Source of the DNA: JBNJEL01 sp051745835
Lineage (GTDB): Bacteria > Bacillota > Halanaerobiia > Halobacteroidales > Acetohalobiaceae
NCBI GenBank assembly: GCA_051745835.1
Contig: JBNJEL010000102.1
Location: 1 to 5,648, forward strand
Direction: 5' to 3'
DNA length: 5,648 bases
In this document: positions 1-5,363 of the stretch, piece after piece
How positions within the stretch are numbered: position 1 is the first letter of the stretch
Layout: each line of letters opens with the position of its first letter
Translations under genes and position numbers: made by a program
The notes under the pieces: generated by a model
Told to the model about the DNA's origin: nothing
What the model saw: only the letters and a program-made list of their open reading frames with translations
Databases searched by the model: none

Positions 1-20
1 GCTCTGATTTATATTTAACA

Positions 21-55
21 AACAAAAAAAGTGCACAACTTAACAGTGTGCACTT
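21..55 (-). terminator. Intrinsic terminator of the minus-strand structured RNA
   Basis: Bases 29-37 (AAGTGCACA) and 47-55 (TGTGCACTT) form a perfect 9-bp inverted repeat around a 9-nt loop. Read on the minus strand, the stem is followed at once by a run of seven T and further T-rich sequence (30 down to about 19). This is the classic shape of a Rho-independent terminator for leftward transcription. It lies about 15 bases beyond the closing helix of the structured RNA, so it most likely defines that transcript's 3' end and separates it from whatever gene lies further left. Confidence 0.88.
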
Positions 56-63
56 CCCTTATT

Positions 64-294
64 GCTCTGATATTTACTTAGCTGACCTGGTTTTTGCCCC
101 CACATTCGCTTGCTGGAAGATTCGCTTCAGGGGTTACCTCCTACTACTACTTCTCTCTAGTCAATTAATTAGCTAACTAGGCAAGACTAACTTCTAAACC
201 GCACCATGATCAGTAATCATTTTGATTACCTTACGTGGATTGCTTTGCCTGCGACTGGCATCAACTTTCAACCACAGACCTAAGTAAATATACT
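64..294 (-). ncRNA. Independently transcribed structured RNA, candidate raiA-motif or 6S-type
   Basis: No protein gene fits this stretch, but the minus strand shows the marks of a stable small RNA. Bases 280-290 pair perfectly with 71-81 (TATTTACTTAG with CTAAGTAAATA), extendable by A291-T70, so the predicted 5' and 3' ends are held together. The helix continues through bulges: 275-277 with 82-84, then 270-274 with 88-92. Internal hairpins include 223-229 with 213-219 (GTAATCA/TGATTAC, AAA loop), 173-180 with 157-164 (two G-U pairs), and 125-130 with 113-119 (one bulge). The octamer AAGCGAAT occurs twice, at 127-120 and 111-104. A strong promoter lies just upstream and a U-tract terminator just downstream, so the RNA appears to be its own unit of about 220-265 nt. 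I do not recognise the family from sequence alone. The position at the tail of a flagellar cluster, where hpf/raiA is often found in Firmicutes, favours a raiA-motif RNA. 6S RNA has a similar closed-end architecture but is usually nearer 180-200 nt. The ends are estimates. Confidence 0.75.
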
Positions 295-300
295 ATCTAT

Positions 301-329
301 ATTATAATGTTAATTACTTAAAATTGCAA
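301..329 (-). promoter_or_regulatory. Strong sigma-A-type promoter for the structured RNA
   Basis: On the minus strand, TTGCAA (329-324) is followed after exactly 17 bases by a perfect TATAAT (306-301). Transcription would start near 294-293, only a few bases before the closing helix of the RNA begins at 291-290. The near-consensus match, the optimal spacing and the fit to the RNA's 5' end make this the best promoter in the window. It begins about 10 bases past the stop codon of the upstream 103-residue protein gene, so the RNA does not depend on that gene's transcription, although readthrough from it is possible. Confidence 0.88.
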
Positions 330-339
330 GAGCAAATAA

Positions 340-651
340 CTACTTAGTTAACTCCTCATTCGCTACCTGTAATTGATAGACTTCTTTTAAAGTTGGTTTT
401 AATTGATTTAACTTCTCTACCTCACTATCACTAATTAATCTCAACTTATCAGGCTGCTTAATCGAATGCTTAATATCCAACTTAGTATTAATCTGGGCAA
501 TCTCATCCTTAATCTCTCGCTTCTTATCTTCAATTTCGGATGTGTCTACCTCTTGATGGAGTAATTCTCGCTCTTCTTTAAGCAACTCTAATAGTTCTTG
601 ATAGAGATCAACCTGTCGTTCAATCTCGGAAATTGCTTCTTGATCTGCCAT
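340..651 (-). CDS. Small helical protein, possible FliT/FlgN-type flagellar chaperone
   Basis: This encodes a 103-residue acidic protein with no signal peptide and no membrane segment. Residues 5-58 are rich in Glu, Leu, Lys and Ile with heptad-like spacing (for example QELLELLKEERELL at 18-31), and a second helical part spans about 75-98. It is almost certainly all-helical and may form a coiled coil. I do not recognise the family with certainty. FlgN and FliT chaperones, which bind late flagellar export substrates in the cytoplasm, are short helical proteins of this kind, and flaG nearby suits that reading, but other small coiled-coil proteins look similar. It is shorter than a typical FlgN and closer to FliT length. 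The ATG at 651 is preferred because GAGGGG lies 7 bases upstream; a GTG 15 bases further up falls within the ribosome binding site. It is divergent from the usp gene. Confidence 0.75.
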   Translation of the reverse strand: MADQEAISEIERQVDLYQELLELLKEERELLHQEVDTSEIEDKKREIKDEIAQINTKLDIKHSIKQPDKLRLISDSEVEKLNQLKPTLKEVYQLQVANEELTK

Positions 652-681
652 CTTGTATCCCCTCACTTTTAATTTAATAAT

Positions 682-690
682 ATTATATCA
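682..690 (-). promoter_or_regulatory. Extended -10 promoter for the 103-residue protein gene
   Basis: The minus strand reads TGATATAAT (690-682), a perfect TATAAT with the TGn extension. No good -35 is visible at the usual spacing (TGTAGT at 710-705), which is typical of extended -10 promoters. The start would fall near 675, giving a short leader of about 24 bases with the GAGGGG site before the ATG at 651. Confidence 0.6.
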
Positions 691-728
691 TAAAGAGAGC
701 TTTAACTACAGATTTTATAATAATTTTC

Positions 729-745
729 AAATATTCTGAATATTT
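729..745. promoter_or_regulatory. Perfect 8-1-8 palindrome, candidate operator between divergent promoters
   Basis: AAATATTC-T-GAATATTT is a perfect inverted repeat with a single central base. It lies about 11 bases upstream of the possible usp -35 on the plus strand and about 40 bases upstream of the extended -10 on the minus strand. The one-base spacer geometry is like the 7-1-7 boxes of Fur/PerR-type repressors, but the bases do not match a box I can name, so no regulator is assigned. A/T-rich palindromes also arise by chance in DNA of this composition. Confidence 0.4.
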
Positions 746-756
746 AAAAAGGGATT

Positions 757-786
757 TCGACATAAGTATAGAAAGTAATCTATAAC
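757..786 (+). promoter_or_regulatory. Possible sigma-A promoter of the usp gene
   Basis: TCGACA (757-762) and TATAAC (781-786), separated by 18 bases, each match the vegetative consensus at five of six positions. Transcription would start near 793, leaving a leader of about 23 bases that holds the ribosome binding site. No better pair is seen upstream of the gene. An alternative sigma factor cannot be excluded. Confidence 0.45.
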
Positions 787-815
787 ACTAAAAGATAAAA
801 TTGGAGGGGATAGAA

Positions 816-1283
816 ATGGAAAAAATCTTAGTAGCAGTTGATGGTTCTGAACACTCTCATCGAGCAGTTAAACAGGCGATAGCAGTAGCAGATTCAGATA
901 CTGAACTAACCTTAATCAATGTAATAACTGAACCAATCTTCGATAACGCAATTGGGCCTTTTGGCTATGCCTACCAGTCTTCTATCGATAAAGAACAGTT
1001 AGACGAAATTGTAGAAGTACAACACAAAAAAGTATATGAAAATGCCGAGAAGATACTATCCGAAGCCGAAGAAGAATTACAAGCAGCAGGCTTAGAAGCA
1101 GAGAAGGTTATTAAATCAGAAGACAGCCCCGCTAATATTATCTGTGATGTAGCAGACGAAGAAGATTACGATCTGATCGTTATGGCAGATAAAGGAAGAG
1201 GTAATGTTCAGCGAGTTTTAATTGGTAGTACTTGTGATAAAGTTATTCGCCACTCTAAAGTGCCGGTTCTAATAGCTAAATAG
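816..1283 (+). CDS. Universal stress protein, UspA family
   Basis: This is a 155-residue single-domain universal stress protein, the usual family length. It starts with the family signature MEKILVAVDGS, in which Asp9 contacts the nucleotide in ATP-binding members, and ends with the conserved KVIRHSKVPVLIAK beta-strand region. The ATP-loop pattern G-2x-G-9x-G-S/T is present as A124-DK-G127-9x-G137-S138. The first glycine is alanine, which is common in the family, so nucleotide binding is likely. A helical segment at about 60-92 is strongly charged. Such proteins are cytoplasmic dimers tied to survival under starvation, oxidative or salt stress; the exact role cannot be read here. The ATG at 816 is chosen because GGAGGGG (803-809) sits 6 bases upstream; an in-frame TTG at 801 would put the ribosome binding site inside the gene. 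It is monocistronic, with its own possible promoter and terminator, and opposite in strand to its neighbours. Confidence 0.95.
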   Translation: MEKILVAVDGSEHSHRAVKQAIAVADSDTELTLINVITEPIFDNAIGPFGYAYQSSIDKEQLDEIVEVQHKKVYENAEKILSEAEEELQAAGLEAEKVIKSEDSPANIICDVADEEDYDLIVMADKGRGNVQRVLIGSTCDKVIRHSKVPVLIAK

Positions 1284-1303
1284 TAATCTAGTTAACCAGT
1301 TAA

Positions 1304-1341
1304 ATAGGATAAAGTTGATAATTACTGTAACTTTATCCTAT
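1304..1341 (+). terminator. Hairpin terminator between convergent usp and sulfotransferase A genes
   Basis: ATAGGATAAAGTT (1304-1316) pairs perfectly with AACTTTATCCTAT (1329-1341), a 13-bp stem with a 12-base loop. It begins 20 bases after the usp stop. The plus-strand tail (CTATCTTTTAT) is only moderately T-rich. It lies between two convergent genes, 13 bases beyond the sulfotransferase A stop on the other strand, so it may stop transcription from both sides, though the minus-strand tail has no clear T run. Confidence 0.75.
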
Positions 1342-1354
1342 CTATCTTTTATCG

Positions 1355-2371
1355 CTATAATATCTTTTCAGGTAGCGGGAATTCCAACTCATGAAACTGC
1401 CAAGCTAACTTTACCCACTCCATCGAGTTAACCACAAATTCGCTAGTCCAAAAATCATAATCATAATCACGTTCAGTAATTCTACACTGCTCTGGAGTCA
1501 GTGATGAATTATGTTCAGTAAAGAAGTCATCTAAAAATTGATCCATTGCTGGCCCAAACTGTACCGGAATAATCTCTCCTTGCGGTAGACCATCCCGCAC
1601 TAATTCTTGATAAAGAGATTGCCATAAGTATAGAGTCCGCTTTGCCTCTAATTTAGCATTATCTTCCACAGCTCCTGTAGCTTTTGATTCAATGCGGGAA
1701 GCATTAATCGCTGCCGGATGACGAACTGTGACAATATAATGAGCCTTTTGACCAAAAATATGATCGATTAACTGTAAACACTTACTAAATCTAGTCTTCT
1801 TAACTACATAGTTATGATTAGGGATCTGACGTTTAATATAGACTAAAAATTGGGCTAATTGGAAGAGAAGATAATTATAATTTTCTGGTTTACGCCAGCC
1901 TATCTGATAAGGCTCTTCGATATCAAAGTCTGGCATATGTTCATGTAAGATAGACATATGTAAGTTGCGATAAGGAAAATCTAAACCGCGACTTAATTCT
2001 TTTAACATAAAGGTACCGCCAGTACGTGCTGCTCCTAAAATAAAGTAAAATTCTTTATCTAAATAAGAATTTATAATCCCTTGCTTATCATTACGCAAAG
2101 CAGTAAACAGCTCTTTAGTCTCAGCTATAAAATCATCAACTCGCTGCTGTAACTTTCGATCTTGCTGTAACTGCTGCCGTAATTGCTCTATCTTCTCTTG
2201 ACGATAAGCAAAATAATTCTGAGATGCCTCGCCCCGCCCTGAAATCCCTCTAATCTGCCAAGCTTTTCGAGGATCATAACCAGCCAGATATTCGACAATA
2301 CCGTAATGCAACTTTAATTTTAAATCTAACTGATAATTAACATCCAAAAGATTAAGTGATTTAGTATGCAT
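1355..2371 (-). CDS. Sulfotransferase-family protein A
   Basis: This 338-residue cytoplasmic protein is predicted to move a sulfuryl group from PAPS to an unknown acceptor, most plausibly a glycan. The 5'-phosphosulfate-binding loop is FILGAARTGGTFMLK (110-124), following a beta strand. The 3'-phosphate-binding segment is TVRHPAAINASR (215-226), with Arg217 and Ser225 in the expected roles. KKT (191-193) lies in a conserved strand region between them. The first 100 residues are a helical extension with a Gln/Arg-rich coiled-coil-like part (about 55-90), unusual for compact bacterial sulfotransferases. It is a gap-free-looking paralogue of sulfotransferase B, about half identical. The ATG at 2371 is chosen because AAGGAG lies 8 bases upstream; the GTG at 2380 overlaps that site. 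A strong terminator ends only about 25 bases before the start, so expression may depend on readthrough. Its codons are less AT-biased than those of its paralogue. Family confidence is high, substrate unknown. Confidence 0.85.
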   Translation of the reverse strand: MHTKSLNLLDVNYQLDLKLKLHYGIVEYLAGYDPRKAWQIRGISGRGEASQNYFAYRQEKIEQLRQQLQQDRKLQQRVDDFIAETKELFTALRNDKQGIINSYLDKEFYFILGAARTGGTFMLKELSRGLDFPYRNLHMSILHEHMPDFDIEEPYQIGWRKPENYNYLLFQLAQFLVYIKRQIPNHNYVVKKTRFSKCLQLIDHIFGQKAHYIVTVRHPAAINASRIESKATGAVEDNAKLEAKRTLYLWQSLYQELVRDGLPQGEIIPVQFGPAMDQFLDDFFTEHNSSLTPEQCRITERDYDYDFWTSEFVVNSMEWVKLAWQFHELEFPLPEKIL

Positions 2372-2386
2372 CAGTCTCACTCCTTC

Positions 2387-2415
2387 TAAAAGAAAAATCG
2401 GGGCTAACCCCGATT
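2387..2415 (-). terminator. Intrinsic terminator after flaG, just before sulfotransferase A
   Basis: AATCGGGG (2396-2403) and CCCCGATT (2408-2415) form a perfect 8-bp GC-rich stem with a 4-base loop. On the minus strand it is followed by TTTTTCTTTT (2396-2387). It closes the rfbB-to-flaG polycistron about 20 bases after the flaG stop. The ribosome binding site of sulfotransferase A starts right after the T tract, so this element may also act as an attenuator or partial terminator controlling that gene. Confidence 0.9.
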
Positions 2416-2435
2416 AATAGTTTAAAATTTTCACT

Positions 2436-2807
2436 TTAAATCTTCTCATCTAAGATTAATCCTACCATATCCTTAATTTTACCTAACATATCTAAAATCT
2501 CTTTCGGCGGCATCTCTTTAATAACTTCATGCTCACTCAGATCGACTAATTTAGCCATCATCCGCTCACTACCTTCATGTAACTCAAACTGTAAGTCTTC
2601 ATGAAAGGTCTGCACTGCTTCGTTTAACTGCTCAATACCTTCTTCGACATTTTCCTTAGTAGCTTCGCGAGACTTCTCTTGAGCTTTCTCCTCGGCTTCT
2701 AAATTCTGCTTTACTTTAGTTAGACGATTATCTTGCTGTGAATCCTTAACTCGGTCGAGACTAACTTTATTAGTTGACTTACTACTGCTGATTTCATCAA
2801 TCTTCAT
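2436..2807 (-). CDS. flaG: Flagellar protein FlaG
   Basis: This 123-residue protein has the FlaG layout: a variable, polar, charged N-terminal half (1-55, rich in Ser, Lys, Gln, Glu) and a conserved C-terminal domain (about 57-123). The domain shows LNEAV...LQFELHEGSERMMAKLVD, then EVIKEMPPKEILDML and a hydrophobic helix ending GLILDEKI. In other bacteria FlaG genes lie beside flagellin, fliD and fliS, and the protein affects filament length or assembly; its exact biochemical job is not settled. The start is the ATG at 2807, preceded by AAAGGAGGTGA (2826-2816), a near-perfect match to the 16S tail with 8 bases to the ATG. A GTG at 2819 lies inside that site and is rejected. It follows the 194-residue protein gene by 35 bases and so is probably cotranscribed with it and with rfbA. 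Confidence 0.92.
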   Translation of the reverse strand: MKIDEISSSKSTNKVSLDRVKDSQQDNRLTKVKQNLEAEEKAQEKSREATKENVEEGIEQLNEAVQTFHEDLQFELHEGSERMMAKLVDLSEHEVIKEMPPKEILDMLGKIKDMVGLILDEKI

Positions 2808-2842
2808 CTTAGCTCTCACCTCCTTTGTTTATTAAAATTTAG

Positions 2843-3427
2843 TTACTTAAGTTTGGATAATAATTGATCGTTAAGTATAATAAATTCATCTATATAATCT
2901 ATCACTTCACTATTTAATAGTTCTGCTACTTCTTCTAAATTATCTTCCTGCATTTCAACTAATACGCGGTTAATAATTTCATTAAACTCTTCTAATTTTT
3001 CTATTTCTGTTACTTCAACTTTATCTTGATATATTAATGATAAAATTTGTGTTAAAACATCAGAATACCACTCTATACCATTTAAACAGAGCTGAAATTT
3101 ATCATTTCCCGTAGCTATCTCACCTGCTAAAAACAAATCAGCAACATCAATAATTCCTTGCTGTAATCTAGGTAAATAATCGTTAGCTTCTTCTAATGTT
3201 TCTTTAACTAAATTAATACTTTTTTTAGTAATAAATTTCACTTCTGAAATTTCTTCAGCATTATAATTATTAATTAACTCATCTTCTGTTACTTCCTGAC
3301 CATCAACATAAATTTGATCAATAATCTCATCAGTTAAGTCATCCCTTATGTCTGATACTAATGATTCTAAATCTGTAGTCTCTACTTTTTGATTAGATAA
3401 ATCCTTATTATTTAAAATTGCTTTCAC
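2843..3427 (-). CDS. Unrecognised acidic two-part protein upstream of flaG
   Basis: This encodes 194 residues, very rich in Glu, Asp, Ile and Leu, with no signal peptide or membrane span, so it is probably cytoplasmic. I do not recognise a named family. Residues 1-68 alternate short strands and turns (IDQIYVDGQEVTEDEL at 36-51, then EVKFIT), which could be a small alpha/beta domain. From about 70 to 194 it looks all-helical, with a conserved-looking stretch around 84-127 (YLPRLQQGIIDVADLFLAGE and GIEWYSDVLTQI). The start is GTG at 3427, with AAGGAGG 9 bases upstream; no in-frame ATG is near. It lies 30 bases after rfbA and 35 bases before flaG in one apparent polycistron, so a flagellar accessory or regulatory role is a reasonable guess by association only. 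It is more AT-rich than flaG. Confidence 0.85.
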   Translation of the reverse strand: MKAILNNKDLSNQKVETTDLESLVSDIRDDLTDEIIDQIYVDGQEVTEDELINNYNAEEISEVKFITKKSINLVKETLEEANDYLPRLQQGIIDVADLFLAGEIATGNDKFQLCLNGIEWYSDVLTQILSLIYQDKVEVTEIEKLEEFNEIINRVLVEMQEDNLEEVAELLNSEVIDYIDEFIILNDQLLSKLK

Positions 3428-3457
3428 TATTACTCGCCTCCTTATATTTATTAAAAA

Positions 3458-4324
3458 TTAATTCTTAGCTATACTCTTTAAATACTGTCCATAATCTGTT
3501 TTTGATAACGGCTCAGCTAAATCTAATAAGTCTTCTTTATTTATGTATCCCATTCTATAAGCTATCTCTTCTATACAAGATATGTATAATCCCTGTCTTT
3601 TCTGAATAGTTTCTACAAAATTAGCTGCTTTAAGTAATCCATCATGAGTACCAGTATCTAACCATGCCATTCCTCGCCCTAACAGTTGCACTCTTAATTG
3701 TTCTCTAGTTAGATATTCTCTGTTAATATCTGTAATTTCTAATTCGCCTCGTTTAGATGGCTCAAGATTTTTAGCTATCTCCACCACTTGATTATCATAA
3801 AAGTATAAACCAGGTACAGCATAATTAGATTTAGGATTAGCAGGTTTTTCCTCTAATGAAGTAACCTTCCCTTCTTGATTAAAATCAACTACACCAAAAG
3901 CAGAAGGATCATTAACTTCATAACCAAAGATCACTCCACCTTTTTGTATCTTCTTAGCTTCTCTTAGCATTCCTGTTAATCCTTGACCATAAAGTATATT
4001 ATCCCCTAAGATTAAAGCTACTTCCTCATCACCAATGAAATCTTCACCAATAATAAACGCTTCAGCAATTCCATTAGGTTCATCCTGTACAGCATAAGAA
4101 AAAGAAATACCTAACTGACTTCTATCCCCTAATAAATCTTGATATAATGGTAGTGACTTAGATGTAGAGATAATTAATATTTCTTTAATTCCTGCTAACA
4201 TTAATATAGATAAAGGATAATAGATCATCGGCTTATCATAAATTGGTAATAACTGCTTCGATACTCCTTGTGTAATTGGATATAATCTCGTTCCGGAACC
4301 TCCAGCTAATATTATTCCTTTCAA
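3458..4324 (-). CDS. rfbA: Glucose-1-phosphate thymidylyltransferase RfbA/RmlA
   Basis: This cytoplasmic enzyme joins dTTP and glucose-1-phosphate to give dTDP-glucose, the first step toward dTDP-rhamnose and related deoxysugars. All key motifs are in place: the nucleotide loop GGSGTRLYPIT (8-18), Lys23 in SKQLLP, YAVQDEPNGIAEAF (77-90), the metal-binding aspartate in LILGDNILYG (105-113), the EEKP segment (158-161), PGLYFYD (171-177), and WLDTGTHDGL (221-230). At 288 residues it has normal family length and is complete. A TTG at 4324 is chosen as start: it gives the typical MKGIILAGG beginning and has GGAG 8 bases upstream, whereas the GTG at 4333 overlaps that GGAG. It lies 25 bases after sulfotransferase B. 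With the rfbB-like 3' end upstream, it points to a dTDP-deoxysugar pathway; rfbC and rfbD are not in the window. Confidence 0.96.
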   Translation of the reverse strand: MKGIILAGGSGTRLYPITQGVSKQLLPIYDKPMIYYPLSILMLAGIKEILIISTSKSLPLYQDLLGDRSQLGISFSYAVQDEPNGIAEAFIIGEDFIGDEEVALILGDNILYGQGLTGMLREAKKIQKGGVIFGYEVNDPSAFGVVDFNQEGKVTSLEEKPANPKSNYAVPGLYFYDNQVVEIAKNLEPSKRGELEITDINREYLTREQLRVQLLGRGMAWLDTGTHDGLLKAANFVETIQKRQGLYISCIEEIAYRMGYINKEDLLDLAEPLSKTDYGQYLKSIAKN

Positions 4325-4332
4325 GTAAACCA

Positions 4333-4336
4333 CTCC
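4333..4336 (-). promoter_or_regulatory. Ribosome binding site deciding the rfbA start
   Basis: GGAG (minus strand, 4336-4333) lies 8 bases before the TTG at 4324. The competing GTG start at 4333 shares its first base with this site, so the TTG is the better start despite being a rare codon. The resulting N-terminus matches the family. Confidence 0.6.
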
Positions 4337-4349
4337 ATATTATTTAAAA

Positions 4350-5363
4350 TTATAATATCTGTATTGGAACTGGGAATTCAACACCTTGTAACTCCCATAA
4401 TTTTCTAACTCTTTCTATTGTATTTAATACCATTTCACCATTACAGATATCATAATTATAATCTCTAGAAGTTACTTTACATCTATCTTGTTCATAATTA
4501 GAATTAAATTTATCAAAAAATCTATCTAAAAATCTATCCATTTGCGATCCAAAAAGAACTGGAACTACTTCTCCTTTAGGCAATCCATCTCGAACTAATT
4601 CACTATAAGCTGTCTGCCAAATATAAAGGCTTCTTTTCATTTCTGTTTTCACATCATCACAAGTTTTACCTGCAGCACCTGTTTCCATTCTAGAAGCATT
4701 AACTGCTGCTGGATGTCTAACTGTAACAATATAATGAGCTTGATCACCAAAAATATGATCAACAAGCTGTATATACTTTTCAAATTCAGTTTTTTTAGCT
4801 ATATATTTACTATCTACTTCCCTATTTACATAAACTAAAAATTGACATAACTGAAATAATATATAATAATAATTTTCAGGCTTTCTCCAATTTAAACCAT
4901 TATTAATTTGATAATTCATATTAGGCATCCCATCATGCATTAAAGACATATAATAATTATCATGCGAATAGTTAAAAGCTTTACTCACTTCTTTAAGCAT
5001 GAATGTTCCTCCTGTACGTGGACAACCTAATATAAAGTAGAATTCTTTCTGTAAATACTTATTAGTAATTTGTTCATTATCCGTAAGAAAAGCATTAAAT
5101 AAATTCATACACTCATCTAGAAAATCATCTACTTTTTTCTTGAGTTTTTTATTATTATCTAAACTTCTCTTTAATTTTTTTATTTTATTTTTTTGGTATT
5201 CAAAATAATCAGATATAAACATATCTCTACCAGAAATTCCTCTCATACTCCACCCTTCTTCTGTACTATAATTCGATAAATATTCTATTATTCCATAATG
5301 AACGGATAAATTAAAATTAATTTGTTTTTCTAATTCTGCTAAATTAATAAAATCTTTATACAA
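4350..5363 (-). CDS. Sulfotransferase-family protein B
   Basis: This 337-residue paralogue of sulfotransferase A aligns over the whole length with a single one-residue gap. The PAPS-binding loop is FILGCPRTGGTFMLK (110-124) and the 3'-phosphate segment is TVRHPAAVNASR (214-225). The same helical N-terminal extension is present, here Lys/Asn-rich (about 55-90) where A is Gln/Arg-rich. Conservation with A is strongest in 101-128, 159-178 and 200-223, the donor-binding core, and weaker in 31-40 and 131-158, which may shape acceptor specificity. The start is TTG at 5363, with GGGAG 8 bases upstream and an in-frame stop above; the next in-frame ATG is residue 40. The start overlaps the end of the rfbB-like gene, suggesting translational coupling. 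It is strongly AT-biased and uses mostly AGA for arginine. The likely acceptor is a surface or flagellar glycan, inferred only from the neighbours. Confidence 0.85.
   Translation of the reverse strand: MYKDFINLAELEKQINFNLSVHYGIIEYLSNYSTEEGWSMRGISGRDMFISDYFEYQKNKIKKLKRSLDNNKKLKKKVDDFLDECMNLFNAFLTDNEQITNKYLQKEFYFILGCPRTGGTFMLKEVSKAFNYSHDNYYMSLMHDGMPNMNYQINNGLNWRKPENYYYILFQLCQFLVYVNREVDSKYIAKKTEFEKYIQLVDHIFGDQAHYIVTVRHPAAVNASRMETGAAGKTCDDVKTEMKRSLYIWQTAYSELVRDGLPKGEVVPVLFGSQMDRFLDRFFDKFNSNYEQDRCKVTSRDYNYDICNGEMVLNTIERVRKLWELQGVEFPVPIQIL

Noticed and set aside
1..80. Direct repeat GCTCTGAT at 1-8 and 64-71, flanking the terminator
   Set aside because: It is only eight bases with loosely similar A/T-rich flanks. 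There is no transposase or other sign of a mobile element, so chance is adequate.
71..290. Possible riboswitch (cobalamin, cyclic di-GMP, cyclic di-AMP, lysine or T-box)
   Set aside because: I looked for the core motifs of these classes and did not see them. The RNA also ends in its own terminator with no gene start following inside the window.
71..290. RNase P RNA, tmRNA, SRP RNA or 5S rRNA
   Set aside because: The conserved sequence cores of these RNAs that I know were not found, and the length does not fit RNase P or tmRNA.
652..666. In-frame GTG that would add five residues to the 103-residue protein
   Set aside because: The GTG overlaps the GAGGGG ribosome binding site, which is correctly spaced for the ATG at 651.
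801..815. In-frame TTG start for the usp gene
   Set aside because: It is directly before and inside the GGAGGGG site; the ATG at 816 gives the typical UspA N-terminus.
2437..2459. Small inverted repeat AATCTT/AAGATT at the end of flaG as an antiterminator
   Set aside because: The stem is only six bases within coding sequence and does not overlap or compete with the terminator stem at 2396-2415.
2808..2819. GTG start adding four residues to FlaG
   Set aside because: The GTG lies within the AGGAGGTGA ribosome binding site, so it cannot use that site.
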